Shown piece after piece: positions 50,090-59,087 of a stretch of 64,000 nucleotides of DNA. Position numbers and translations under genes: made by a program. Source of the stretch: Duganella qianjiadongensis (GTDB taxonomy: Bacteria > Pseudomonadota > Gammaproteobacteria > Burkholderiales > Burkholderiaceae_D); contig NZ_WWCM01000012.1 in assembly GCF_009857915.1 (NCBI RefSeq), positions 90,831-154,830 on the forward strand. Reading direction: 5' to 3'. The first letter of the stretch is position 1. Every line of letters starts with the position of its first letter. The notes under the pieces are model-generated. The model saw only the letters and a program-made list of their open reading frames with translations, was not told the origin of the DNA and searched no databases.

Positions 50090-52843
50090 TTAGAACTTGT
50101 ACTGCAGGTTAGCGAAGAACGAGCGGCCGCGTGGATCGCCGTAGGTCGGATCCCAGGTCACTTCGAAGTAGCGCGACTGGTTGGTGAACGGTGGCGCCGT
50201 ATCGAACATATTGATCACGCCGGCACGCAGCTTGAGGTTCTTGCTGAATGCATAGCTGCCCGTCAGATCCCACAGCGAATAGGCTTTCACATCACGGTCG
50301 TTCCAGCCCGGATCGGCCAGACCCGGAATGTTCTGGTCACGGTAGCTGGAGAAGAAGGTGTTACCCAGCGTCATACTGATCGGACCCTGAGTCCAGTCAA
50401 TATTGAGCTTGTGGCGCCAGCGCTGCACGGCCTTATCGTCGCGGAACACGCCCAGACCGTCGGTCATCGGCGAGTTAGGATCGGACTGGAATTTGTACTC
50501 GGTGATCAGGGTGCCATTCAGGCTGGCGCTGAAGCGGCCCAGCGTGGTAGCGTCGCCGTGCCAGTTCAGGCCGACGTCCAGACCGGAGGTATTGAGCTTG
50601 CCGCGGTTCTCTTTCTTGAACTGCAGATAGGACACAGCACCGTCGCTGTCGCGCACCACGATTTTCGGATCGTTGTAGTAGACCGGATTGTCGAACACGG
50701 TCTGCTCGCCGATTTCCGAAATGATGTCGGTCTTGCGGATGATCCAGTAATCGAGGCTGGCGTTCCAGTTGCGGTTAGGTTCCAGTACCAGACCTGCCGA
50801 GAACTGTTTGGATTTTTCCGGCTTCAGATTAGGATTGCCGTAGCGGTCCAGATCGAACTGGGCGATCTCGCCCGAGACAGGATCCTTGACGAAGCTGGCA
50901 GTGGTGCCCGAGCGCACCGGCAGGAACAGTTCGGCGATCGACGGGGCGCGGAAGCCGGTACCGTAGGAAGCCCGTGCCAGCACTTCCTTGCTAGGACGGT
51001 AGCTCACGGCCAGCTTGGGGTTGGTGGTTTTGAGTTCCGGCGCAGTCAGCTTGGTGATCGGATCATAGACGGCCTTGTAGCGGTCATGACGGATGGCGAA
51101 CTGGCCTTCCCATTCCTTGCTGAACGGCGCGTTGATCTCGGTGTAGAAACCGGCGATATCGCGCGAGTTGGACGAATCGGCCAGCAGCTCGTCGGAGCTG
51201 GAGCGGTCGCCCTGCACGTCGTTGGTGCGCAGCGCATCGGTCGACGTGAACGAGGTTTTTTCGCGCCGTACTTCACCGCCGATGGCCAGCATGGCGTCGC
51301 CGCCGCCCAGTGCCATCAGGGCGTGGGTCAGCTTGCCATCGACGCTGTCGCTAGTGCCTTTGGAGATACGGGCAGCACCGTTGATCTTGATCGAGTCCAT
51401 GAACTTGCGGCCCGAGTCATCGGTAGCCGGCACGAAGGGGTTGTATTTGCCGCTGGCGATACCGGCCAGCAGTTTGCTGCGCGAGACCCAGCCATCGATA
51501 TCGAGGTCGGTGGCCTTGTTTTCGCTGTGGTTGTAGGCGGTATCGTATTCCCAGCTGCCCAACTTGCCGGTAGCGCCCAGTACGAAGCGCGACGCTTTAC
51601 TGGTCACTTCCGAAGTGCGGCGGCCCGCATCGGTCAGACGGAAGCGGAAGTTGATCGGGGTGGTAATGCCGGTCTGGGCCTGCAGTGCAGCGGGCAGATA
51701 GATGCCGGTGCTGGTGCCGTTGATGCTGCCCGAGGTGGCGGGAGAAGCGGCGTACTGGGTTTTGGCCTCGCTGATCAGCGCTTCGGCAAATACCTGATGG
51801 TCATCGGCCAGCTGGAAGGTGGCGCGGCCGATGAAGCTCTGTTTCTTCGACTCCGGATAGACTTCCGAATCGCCCATGTAGTTGAAGGAGCAGCCTTCCG
51901 TGCCACCGGGGCCCAGCGGACGCACTACGTTAGGGCTGCCGTCGACGCAGGAGGATTTGCCGAAGTTGACGCGGCGGCCAGGCGAAGGCAGCCATGTGCC
52001 GCCGGGGCCGGAGCCTTTCAGGTAGCTGGATTTGTTGAGCAATGCCAGCTGGGCGGCCGTCAGGTCCACGTTGGCAGGGAAGGTGGTGCTGGAGAGCTGC
52101 GGCGACAGACGGTCCGGCAGGCTGTATTCCTGCATGAACTTGCGCTGCGAGCTGGCCAGACGGCCGGTCTGCTGCAGGTCCAGTGCGCCGAAGATGTTGA
52201 AGCGGTCGGTCGTGATGTCGCCATAACCGCCCGACAGCGAAGCCGATTGCTTGCCGCCGCCGCCTTCGCCCGTGCGCAAGGTGTACACACTGACATCGCC
52301 GCCCTGATAATCCTTGCGGGTGATGAAGTTGATCACGCCGCCCATGGCGTCGGTACCGTAAATCGCCGATGCACCATCTTTGAGCACTTCCACGCGCTGG
52401 ATGGCGCCAGCCGGAATATTGTTCAGGTCCACGCCCGAGTTGTCGCCGGGGCTGGCGAAGTTGGCCATGCGGCGGCCGTTCAGCAGTACTAGCGTGCTGG
52501 ACACGCCCAGACCGCGCAGGTTGGCGCCGTTGAAGCCGCGCTGGCCGCCCATCACGTCGGACACGCTGGCGCCGTCGGTCAGGCCGCCCACGTTGGAAGA
52601 GATCTTCTGCAGCAGTTCGGCGGCGGTGGTGACGCCGGATTTGTCGATATCTTCGCGCTTGATGATTTCCACCGGCAGCGCAGCCTCGCCTTCGATGCGC
52701 TTGATGCTGGAGCCGGTAATTTCCACGCGCTGCATGGTCTGCGCCTGAGCATTCAGGCTCATGATGCCCAGTGCCAGCATTACGGCATGGGTACAGCGGG
52801 AGCGGCGGAATGCGGACGCCTCGTGCTTGCTTGGTGTTTTCAT
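50090..52843 (-). CDS. TonB-dependent receptor of the arginine locus
   Basis: The product is 917 residues. The N-terminal region has a hydrophobic signal segment (AVMLALGIMSLNAQAQ) and a plug with VEITGSSIKRIEGEAALPVEIIKREDIDKSG, LVLLNGRRMAN and IQRVEVLKDGASAIYGTDAMGGVINFITRKD. The barrel ends in F (LQYKF). The ATG at 52843 has GAGG 11 bases upstream; the longer frame to 52999 would place about 52 extra residues before the signal segment. It is divergent from the cyanophycinase gene, sharing the region with the two ArgR-like tandem sites. It likely imports an arginine-containing peptide, or products of an outside polymer. Confidence 0.9.
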   Translation of the reverse strand: MKTPSKHEASAFRRSRCTHAVMLALGIMSLNAQAQTMQRVEITGSSIKRIEGEAALPVEIIKREDIDKSGVTTAAELLQKISSNVGGLTDGASVSDVMGGQRGFNGANLRGLGVSSTLVLLNGRRMANFASPGDNSGVDLNNIPAGAIQRVEVLKDGASAIYGTDAMGGVINFITRKDYQGGDVSVYTLRTGEGGGGKQSASLSGGYGDITTDRFNIFGALDLQQTGRLASSQRKFMQEYSLPDRLSPQLSSTTFPANVDLTAAQLALLNKSSYLKGSGPGGTWLPSPGRRVNFGKSSCVDGSPNVVRPLGPGGTEGCSFNYMGDSEVYPESKKQSFIGRATFQLADDHQVFAEALISEAKTQYAASPATSGSINGTSTGIYLPAALQAQTGITTPINFRFRLTDAGRRTSEVTSKASRFVLGATGKLGSWEYDTAYNHSENKATDLDIDGWVSRSKLLAGIASGKYNPFVPATDDSGRKFMDSIKINGAARISKGTSDSVDGKLTHALMALGGGDAMLAIGGEVRREKTSFTSTDALRTNDVQGDRSSSDELLADSSNSRDIAGFYTEINAPFSKEWEGQFAIRHDRYKAVYDPITKLTAPELKTTNPKLAVSYRPSKEVLARASYGTGFRAPSIAELFLPVRSGTTASFVKDPVSGEIAQFDLDRYGNPNLKPEKSKQFSAGLVLEPNRNWNASLDYWIIRKTDIISEIGEQTVFDNPVYYNDPKIVVRDSDGAVSYLQFKKENRGKLNTSGLDVGLNWHGDATTLGRFSASLNGTLITEYKFQSDPNSPMTDGLGVFRDDKAVQRWRHKLNIDWTQGPISMTLGNTFFSSYRDQNIPGLADPGWNDRDVKAYSLWDLTGSYAFSKNLKLRAGVINMFDTAPPFTNQSRYFEVTWDPTYGDPRGRSFFANLQYKF

Positions 52844-52970
52844 GCGATCAGTCCTCTGAAGTGAGTATTTATACGCAAGCGTTATGCCGGCGCCGCCCTG
52901 ATAGGCTAGTTTATGGAACAGTTTCAGTGTATGCAGCACAGACCGGCTTGCGCGCATCGGACAGTGCATG

Positions 52971-53012
52971 GGTCGCTCTGGGAAAATGCCGTGTCGCATT
53001 GTTGCAATCTAA
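52971..53012 (+). promoter_or_regulatory. ArgR-type (AraC family) tandem operator A
   Basis: There are two direct 21-base half-sites, read on the plus strand. The first has GGTCGC, eight bases, AA, five bases (52971-52991). The second has TGTCGC, eight bases, AA, five bases (52992-53012). This is the pattern TGTCGC-N8-AA-N5 I recall for Pseudomonas aeruginosa ArgR, in the tandem phase used there. It points towards the cyanophycinase gene, whose start is 140 bases further. Confidence 0.7.
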
Positions 53013-53029
53013 TCAGTAATCAGCTGTTG

Positions 53030-53071
53030 CGGACTTCCGACAGTGCGACATGCAATTGCCAATGTGCGCAA
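53030..53071 (-). promoter_or_regulatory. ArgR-type (AraC family) tandem operator B
   Basis: The same pattern occurs on the minus strand. The first half-site reads TTGCGC-N8-AA-N5 (53071-53051), the second TGTCGC-N8-AA-N5 (53050-53030). The second is a perfect match and the first differs at two positions. It points towards the TonB receptor gene. Together with operator A this forms an inverted pair, one tandem site for each divergent operon. Confidence 0.68.
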
Positions 53072-53151
53072 AGAGCGGCCTGATGCGGGCTATCGTCGCG
53101 CGATCAGTGGCAACATAAGCGCCTATCCCATCGTTGTGAAAGGCTGTCGCT

Positions 53152-54444
53152 GTGAAATCCGTGTCGCTATTGCTGCTGTGTGCAGCCCAACTGACAGCGC
53201 AACTGCTGGCCGGTTCCGCCCAGGCCGAAGAATCTGCACAGGCGCTGGCCTTCCAGCCCGTGGCCGGCACCGTCATCCCGATGGGCGGCGCGGTGCGTGA
53301 CAATAATGAAGCCGTGCGCCAGCGGCTGGTGCAGCTGGCCGGCGGCACGGCGGCGCGCTTTGTGGTGATACCCACTTCCTCGTCGCTGCCGGAGAGTTCG
53401 GGCGCTAATGCTGTAGAGCAACTGCGCCGGCGCGGCGCGCAGGCTGAGCTACTCAAGATTGCTCCCATGTGGAAAGGCGAATCGCTGGAATCGGCCCGCA
53501 AGGCCGCAGCCGATCCAGCCAATGTGGAAAAGATCCGTAATGCTACGGCGGTATTCTTTACCGGCGGTGCGCAGGAACGCACGGCCGATGTGCTCAATCC
53601 CGACGGTGTGGCTTCGCCTGTGCTGCAGGCCGTGCGCGAGCTGCAGGCGCGGGGCGGCGTGATAGCCGGCAGCAGTGCCGGAGCTGCCATTATGAGTACG
53701 GTGATGTTCCGCGATGCGCTCAATCCGGTGCAGGTGATGAAGGGCGTGATGCGCGATGGTAAAGAGATCGAGCGGGGGCTGGGCTTTGTGGGCGACCAGC
53801 TGTTCATCGACCAGCACTTCCTCAAGCGCGGGCGGGTAGGGCGCATGCTGGCGCTGATGCTGGCCAAGGGCTACAAGGTAGGGCTGGGCGTGGATGAAGA
53901 TACCGCAGCCATCATTCACGGCAGCGAAATCGAAATTGTCGGCGCCAGCGGTGCGCTGCTGGTGGACCTGCGTCAGGCCAAGCGCGAGCCGGGGCCGGTG
54001 CATGTGAAGAATGTGCGGATCTCCTACCTTGATAACGGCGACCGCTACGACCTGTCCAAACTGCAGGGCAAGGTCATGGCCGCCAAGCAGGCGCACGGCG
54101 AGATCAAGTTCCGCCAGCCCGGCTTTGTCTCCGATCTGGAAAATATCCGTCCGGCCTACACCGATATGCTGGGCGAAAATACCATACTGCGCGCGCTGAC
54201 CCAGCTGGTGGATGGCCCGCGCGACCATATACGGGGCATCGCTTTCGATCTGGAACAGCTGCCCGATGCGCCGGTGGCCGACCCTGCGCCGGAACTGGGC
54301 TTCGAGTTTATCCTGCGGCGCGATGAACACACCCACGGCTGGGATAGTGCAGGTCTGGACGATAACGAGTACTCTATCTTCGATGCACGGCTCGATGTGC
54401 GGCCGATACGTATCAAGGTTCCCTTCTATCAGGCGTGGAAATGA
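53152..54444 (+). CDS. exported cyanophycinase-family (S51-like) serine peptidase
   Basis: The product is 430 residues with a signal peptide (MKSVSLLLLCAAQLTAQLLAGSAQA). The peptidase S51 fold shows FFTGGAQER and the nucleophile elbow AGSSAGAAIM with Ser175 in G-S-S-A-G. Later segments (GLGFVGDQLFIDQHFLKRGRVGRM, LGVDEDTAAIIHGSEIEIVG) are typical of cyanophycinases. Such enzymes release beta-Asp-Arg dipeptides from cyanophycin. The signal peptide implies use of polymer outside the cytoplasm. It starts with GTG 53152 and overlaps the next gene. The last 150 residues are an extension of unknown role. Confidence 0.87.
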   Translation: MKSVSLLLLCAAQLTAQLLAGSAQAEESAQALAFQPVAGTVIPMGGAVRDNNEAVRQRLVQLAGGTAARFVVIPTSSSLPESSGANAVEQLRRRGAQAELLKIAPMWKGESLESARKAAADPANVEKIRNATAVFFTGGAQERTADVLNPDGVASPVLQAVRELQARGGVIAGSSAGAAIMSTVMFRDALNPVQVMKGVMRDGKEIERGLGFVGDQLFIDQHFLKRGRVGRMLALMLAKGYKVGLGVDEDTAAIIHGSEIEIVGASGALLVDLRQAKREPGPVHVKNVRISYLDNGDRYDLSKLQGKVMAAKQAHGEIKFRQPGFVSDLENIRPAYTDMLGENTILRALTQLVDGPRDHIRGIAFDLEQLPDAPVADPAPELGFEFILRRDEHTHGWDSAGLDDNEYSIFDARLDVRPIRIKVPFYQAWK

Positions 54445-55784
54445 AATCAGGATTTTGTCTAGCGGCGCTGCTGCTGTGCGCTCAGGCGACGGCCCAGGTG
54501 GGAGCGCCCGTACCGCCTGCGCCACTGGCCCAGTCGCTGACGCTGCACGCAGCGCTCGACGCTGCTGCGGCCCAGGTGCTGCCGCAGGTGGTGAACTGGC
54601 GGCGCGACCTGCACGCCCATCCCGAGCTGGCCTTTCACGAGCGCCGCACGGCTGATCTGGTGGCGCGGGAATTGAGCCGCATGGGTTACCAGGTGACGCG
54701 GGGCCAGGCTGAAACCGCCGTGATCGGCCTGCTCGATACTGGCCGGCCCGGCCCGGTGGTAGCGCTGCGTGCCGATATGGATGGCCTGCCTGTCACGGAA
54801 GAAACCGGGCTGCCGTTTGCTTCGCGCGACAAAGCGCAGGTGGGTGGCAAGGAAGTGGGCGTGATGCACGCCTGCGGTCATGATATGCATGTGGCCATGC
54901 TGCTCGGTGCAGCCCGCGTGCTGGCCGACATGCGCGGGCAGCTGGCGGGGGCGGTCAAGCTGGTGTTCCAGCCGGCCGAGGAAGGCGTGGCCAATGAACC
55001 GAATGGGGCCGAACGGCTGGTCAAGGCGGGTGTGCTGGAGAATCCCAAGGTATCGGCCATGTTCGGCCTGCATGTGGGCATTACGCCCCAGTCCACCGGC
55101 ACTATTTCCACCCGCGCGCGCGGGCTGATGGCCAGTAGCGATACCTTCGAGATTGCTGTGCAGGGCCGCCAGACCCATGGCGCGCTGCCGTGGAACGGGG
55201 TTGATCCGGTGGTGGTGGCAGCGCAGATCGTACTGGGCCTGCAGACCATCGTCAGCCGCCAGACCAATCTGACCGTGGCGCCGGCCGTGATTACGGTGGG
55301 CACCGTGCACGGCGGCCAGCGTGCCAACATCGTGCCCGCTGAAGTGAAAATGAGCGGCACCATCCGCAGCTTCGACCCTGCCGTGCGAGAACAGCTGCTA
55401 GTGCAGATAAAACGCACGGCGGAAAATCTGGCGGCGTCCGCCGGCGCTACGGCGCAGGTGAGCTTTGATGCCGGCTATCCCGTGACATGGAATGATCCGG
55501 CGCTGACGGCGCAGATGCTGCCTAGCCTGCAGCGCGTGGCCGGCGCGCAGTTGCTCAGCGACGTAGCGCCCAGCACCACCTCGGAAGATTTCTCGTATTA
55601 TGGCCAGCAAGTTCCCTCCATGCTGTTCTTCCTTGGGGTGAATCCGGCGGGTAGCGACCCCGCACAGTGGGCCGCCAACCACTCGCCTCGTTTTAACCCT
55701 GACGAAGCAGCTCTGCTGACGGGCGTACGCGCGCTCGCCAGTCTGGCTGCCGACTATCTGACTACACACCTGACTGCACACTGA
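54441..55784 (+). CDS. exported M20 amidohydrolase
   Basis: The product is 447 residues with a signal peptide (MKSGFCLAALLLCAQATAQ). The M20D zinc and catalytic residues are seen in LRADMDGLP, VMHACGHDMH, FQPAEEG and GLHVG. It belongs with N-acyl-amino-acid/hippurate-type amidohydrolases. The ATG at 54441 overlaps the cyanophycinase stop (ATGA); a GTG six bases earlier is possible. In the periplasm it could cut a dipeptide or N-acyl-amino acid derived from the cyanophycinase product. Which bond it cuts is inference. Confidence 0.87.
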   Translation: MKSGFCLAALLLCAQATAQVGAPVPPAPLAQSLTLHAALDAAAAQVLPQVVNWRRDLHAHPELAFHERRTADLVARELSRMGYQVTRGQAETAVIGLLDTGRPGPVVALRADMDGLPVTEETGLPFASRDKAQVGGKEVGVMHACGHDMHVAMLLGAARVLADMRGQLAGAVKLVFQPAEEGVANEPNGAERLVKAGVLENPKVSAMFGLHVGITPQSTGTISTRARGLMASSDTFEIAVQGRQTHGALPWNGVDPVVVAAQIVLGLQTIVSRQTNLTVAPAVITVGTVHGGQRANIVPAEVKMSGTIRSFDPAVREQLLVQIKRTAENLAASAGATAQVSFDAGYPVTWNDPALTAQMLPSLQRVAGAQLLSDVAPSTTSEDFSYYGQQVPSMLFFLGVNPAGSDPAQWAANHSPRFNPDEAALLTGVRALASLAADYLTTHLTAH

Positions 55785-55792
55785 AAACTCTC

Positions 55793-56923
55793 ATGGAACA
55801 GATCACTATTGCGCTGCCATCCCCCGCTGCCGGAACCACCCGCAGTCTGAGCTATCTGCGCTTCGGCCAGCAAGGCAAGGGGCCCAAGGCCTACATCCAG
55901 GCGTCGCTGCATGCGGACGAACTACCGGGCATGCTGGTGGCCCATCATCTGCGCGCGGCGCTGACCGAACTGGAACAGCAGGGCCAGTTGCTGGGCGAGG
56001 TGATCCTGGTACCGGCTGCCAATCCCGTCGGGCTGGCGCAAACCCTGCTGGGCACCAGCCAGGGCCGGTTCGATCTGCGTACGGGGCAGAACTTCAATCG
56101 CCTGTTCCACAATCTGTCGCAGGATGTGTGGCAGCGCGTGCAGGCGCAGCTGGGACAGGATGAACAGGCCAACCAGCAGCTGATCCGTGCGGCCATCCGG
56201 GCCAGTCTGGCCGATGGCCAGCGCGATCTGGCTGCTGCCGACGAACTGTCGGCCCAGCGGCTGGCACTGATGCGGCTCGCCGCCGATGCCGATGTGGTGC
56301 TGGACCTGCATTGCGATTGCGAGTCGCTGCTGCATATGTACGCGGGCACGCCGCTGTGGGACCGCGTGGCGCCGCTGGCGGGGCTGCTCGGTGCCCATGT
56401 GGCCCTGCTGGAGACGGAATCGGGCGACGATCCGTTTGATGAGGCTTGCTCGCGCATCTGGTGGGATATCGCGGCACTGGCGGGCGAGCGCTTCCCGATT
56501 CCGCTGGCCTGCGTGGCGGTAACCATCGAGCTGCGCGGCTTTATCGACGTCAACCACGCCACGGCCGCGCATGATGCTGCGGCCATACTCGACTATCTGC
56601 GCTTGCAGGGCATGGTGGGAGGGCCGTTGTCGCAGCCGGTACCGCCGGCCTGCGAGCCGACCCCGCTGGCTGGCTGCATGCCGGTGGCGGCACCGGCGGC
56701 CGGGCTGGTAGTTTATCTGCGCGAGCTGGGCGAAACTGTGCGCGCCGGTGAGCCGATTATCGATCTGATCGATCCGGTTAGCGGTAGCGTACAGCAGTTG
56801 CTGGCGCCGGTGGACGGCTATTACTTCGCGCGCGAGAACCGGCGCTACGTGGGTCCCGGCACGCGTCTGAGTAAAGTGGCCGGCAAGGTCGCGCTGCGCA
56901 GCGGCCCGCTGTTATCGGCGTAA
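55793..56923 (+). CDS. succinylglutamate desuccinylase/aspartoacylase-family protein
   Basis: The product is 376 residues and cytosolic. The M14-like zinc site is H-x-x-E in QASLHADELPG and a later His in VVLDLHCDCESLLHMYAG. The family includes AstE and aspartoacylase. The C-terminal segment (GLVVYLRELGETVRAGEPIIDLIDPVSGSV) is a beta-barrel-like extension common in longer relatives. It would remove succinyl, acetyl or aspartyl groups from an amino acid. It lies 8 bases after the M20 gene, in the same operon, and the AstA-like gene downstream points to a succinyl substrate. Confidence 0.84.
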   Translation: MEQITIALPSPAAGTTRSLSYLRFGQQGKGPKAYIQASLHADELPGMLVAHHLRAALTELEQQGQLLGEVILVPAANPVGLAQTLLGTSQGRFDLRTGQNFNRLFHNLSQDVWQRVQAQLGQDEQANQQLIRAAIRASLADGQRDLAAADELSAQRLALMRLAADADVVLDLHCDCESLLHMYAGTPLWDRVAPLAGLLGAHVALLETESGDDPFDEACSRIWWDIAALAGERFPIPLACVAVTIELRGFIDVNHATAAHDAAAILDYLRLQGMVGGPLSQPVPPACEPTPLAGCMPVAAPAAGLVVYLRELGETVRAGEPIIDLIDPVSGSVQQLLAPVDGYYFARENRRYVGPGTRLSKVAGKVALRSGPLLSA

Positions 56924-56952
56924 CAGGGCAGGGCGGCTTTAGGATAAATAGT

Positions 56953-57963
56953 ATGGGAACACCCTGTTCGATTGCACTGATTCTGTTACCCGGCTTCTCG
57001 CTGTTTACGCTGGGTGCGGTGCGCTCCGTGTTCGCGCTGGCCAATGAAGTGGAAGGCGAGCCTTTGTACCGGCTACGCCAGTACAGCGCGGACGGCGACA
57101 GCGCCAGCACGCAATGCGGTCTGACGCTGGCGGCCGAAGCGCTGGAGCAGCTGCAGGCGGAGCAGGGCGGATTGCTGCTAGTGATAGCCGGCGAACGTCC
57201 CGATGAGCGCCTGAGCGTAGCGGCCAGCCATCATCTGGCGCAGCAGTTGCAGCGCTTCGGACTCGATAATGGCTGGACCGTCGGTGCCAGTGGCGCGGGC
57301 GCGCAGTTGCTGGCCCAGCATGGCCTGCTGGAAGGTTATCGCGCCGCCATCGACTGGCAGATACAGGCGGAAGCTGCCAAGCGCCATCCGGGCACCGTGT
57401 TCACTACAGGGCTGTTCGAGATCGACCGCAACCGCATCAGCGCCGGTGCAGGTGCGGCCGTGACGGACATGCTGCTGCACTGGCTGGGCAAGCGCCATGG
57501 CAGTATCTTTGCGGCCGAAGTCGCGGTAGCGCTGGGGCTGGAGCGCATGCGCGGCGGCGACGAACGCCAGCCCGTGCCAGCTTCTTCCCAGCCTGCGATA
57601 GGTTCGGCGCGCCTCAAGGATGCGCTGGAACTGATGGCGGCCAATCTGGCCGAACCGCTGCCGGCAGAGGATATCGCCCAGCTGGTGGGCGTGTCGCGCC
57701 GCCAGCTGGAGCGCCTGTTCCGTCAGCATCTCGATACGCTGCCATCGCGCTATTACCTCGAATTGCGCCTCAAGCACGCACGCCGCCAGCTCAAGCAGAC
57801 CACCCTGTCGATACTGCAGGTGGGGCTGGTGTGCGGATTCACCTCGGGTTCACATTTTTCTACCACCTACCGCAATTATTTTGGGTACACTCCGCGGGAG
57901 GAGCGCGCCCGGCATACCATGCCGCTGGTCGAGACTGATAATGCCGGAGACGATAACGAATGA
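56953..57963 (+). CDS. ArgR-type GlxA/AraC-family regulator
   Basis: The product is 336 residues. A DJ-1/PfpI-like (class I glutamine-amidotransferase-like) domain occupies about 1-200 (PCSIALILLPGFSLFTLGAVRSVFALANEVEG). It is followed by a two-HTH AraC domain (EDIAQLVGVSRRQLERLFRQHL and CGFTSGSHFSTTYRNYFGYTPRE). This architecture is that of P. aeruginosa ArgR, which controls arginine succinyltransferase genes. Its ATG is 29 bases after the desuccinylase stop and its TGA overlaps the astA ATG. The matching tandem sites at 52971 and 53030 make it the probable regulator of both divergent operons. Confidence 0.88.
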   Translation: MGTPCSIALILLPGFSLFTLGAVRSVFALANEVEGEPLYRLRQYSADGDSASTQCGLTLAAEALEQLQAEQGGLLLVIAGERPDERLSVAASHHLAQQLQRFGLDNGWTVGASGAGAQLLAQHGLLEGYRAAIDWQIQAEAAKRHPGTVFTTGLFEIDRNRISAGAGAAVTDMLLHWLGKRHGSIFAAEVAVALGLERMRGGDERQPVPASSQPAIGSARLKDALELMAANLAEPLPAEDIAQLVGVSRRQLERLFRQHLDTLPSRYYLELRLKHARRQLKQTTLSILQVGLVCGFTSGSHFSTTYRNYFGYTPREERARHTMPLVETDNAGDDNE

Positions 57964-58985
57964 ACCACATGGATTACCTGCTGCGTCCGGCCACGCTCGA
58001 TGACCTCGACGTCATCGAAAAATTTTCCCGTGCTGCGACTTTCAGTATCCGTACCTTGAAACCGGATCGTGCCCGCCTGGCGGCGCGGGTGGAGCGTTCG
58101 CTCAAGGCGTTTGCCGGCAGCGAACCGTTGAATGGCGACGAGATCTATCACTTCGTGCTGGAAGATTTGCGGGCCGGGCGGGTGGTGGGCACCAGCGGCA
58201 TTGTCGCCAGCGCCGCTTCGAACGGGCGTTTCTATTGCTACCGTAACGAGTTTCTCGTGCACGGCAGCGAGGAACTGGGCATCACCAACCGCGAGCACAC
58301 CTTACGGCTGTGCGAGGACCTGTCCGGCCACACGCTACTGAGTTCTTTCTACATCGAGCCCGAATACAGCGACACGCTGGCGCCGCAACTGCTGTCGCGT
58401 GGCCGGCTGCTCTTCATCCGTAACTATCCGCACCTGTTTGCCGAACGCATAGGTGCGGAAAACCCCGGTCTGTGCGACGACGAAGGCAATAGCCCCGTAT
58501 GGGATGCGCTGGGCCACCGCTTTTTCAAGATGCCTTTTCCCGAGGCCGAACAGCGCACGGGGGGGCGTTCCAAAAGCTATATCGCCGAGCTGATGCCGCG
58601 TAATCCCGTGTATGTGTCGCTGCTGACCAAGGACGCCCAGTGGGCCATGGGCCAGCTGCATCCCGATGGCGAACTGCCGTTCGGCATACTGGTGGCGGAA
58701 GGCTTCGATGTGGATTCCTACGTCGATATTTTCGACGGCGGGCCGATAGCGGAAGCGCGCGTGGCCATGCTGCGGTCGGTGGTGTCGGCGCAGGATGTGG
58801 CACTGCGTAGCGCTCCCGGCGAGGCGGGCGAAGCCTGTCTGGTGGCGAATCTGGAACGGGCGGGTTTTCGCGCCACGCTGGCGAACGGCGTATTCCTCGA
58901 AGAGGGTTTACAGCTCCCGGATAGCACCATTACGTTCTTAGGGCTAATGGACGGTGCGTCGGCTTGTGCTGTAAGGCTGGACTAA
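57960..58985 (+). CDS. astA: arginine N-succinyltransferase (AstA/AruF family)
   Basis: The product is 341 residues. The full-length AstA fold is recognisable: YLLRPATLDDLDVIEKFSRAA, HFVLEDLRAGRVVGTSGI, SGHTLLSSFYIEPEY, HRFFKMPFPEA, KSYIAELMPRNPVYVSLL, and YVDIFDGGP. It moves a succinyl group from succinyl-CoA to the alpha-amino group of arginine, the first AST step. No astB, astC or astD is in the window. It starts with the four-base ATGA overlap with the regulator and is last in the plus-strand operon. The neighbouring racemase gives an alternative to the linear AST route. Confidence 0.88.
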   Translation: MNHMDYLLRPATLDDLDVIEKFSRAATFSIRTLKPDRARLAARVERSLKAFAGSEPLNGDEIYHFVLEDLRAGRVVGTSGIVASAASNGRFYCYRNEFLVHGSEELGITNREHTLRLCEDLSGHTLLSSFYIEPEYSDTLAPQLLSRGRLLFIRNYPHLFAERIGAENPGLCDDEGNSPVWDALGHRFFKMPFPEAEQRTGGRSKSYIAELMPRNPVYVSLLTKDAQWAMGQLHPDGELPFGILVAEGFDVDSYVDIFDGGPIAEARVAMLRSVVSAQDVALRSAPGEAGEACLVANLERAGFRATLANGVFLEEGLQLPDSTITFLGLMDGASACAVRLD

Positions 58986-59087
58986 TTGTATGCGGAATTC
59001 TTGGAAGAGTTCTTCATGAATCTGTAGCCTTGATTTTCATAGTCTCCACTCGTGCAGGCGTTACCATGTGAGGCCTTAGACGATCCG

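Larger units (their letters stand above)
52844..53151. other. shared divergent control region of the arginine locus
   Basis: The 308 bases between the TonB receptor and the cyanophycinase gene contain no gene. Two 42-base tandem sites that fit an AraC-family ArgR lie in the middle (52971-53012 on the plus strand, 53030-53071 on the minus strand) with 17 bases between them. The promoters themselves are not clear. Confidence 0.65.
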
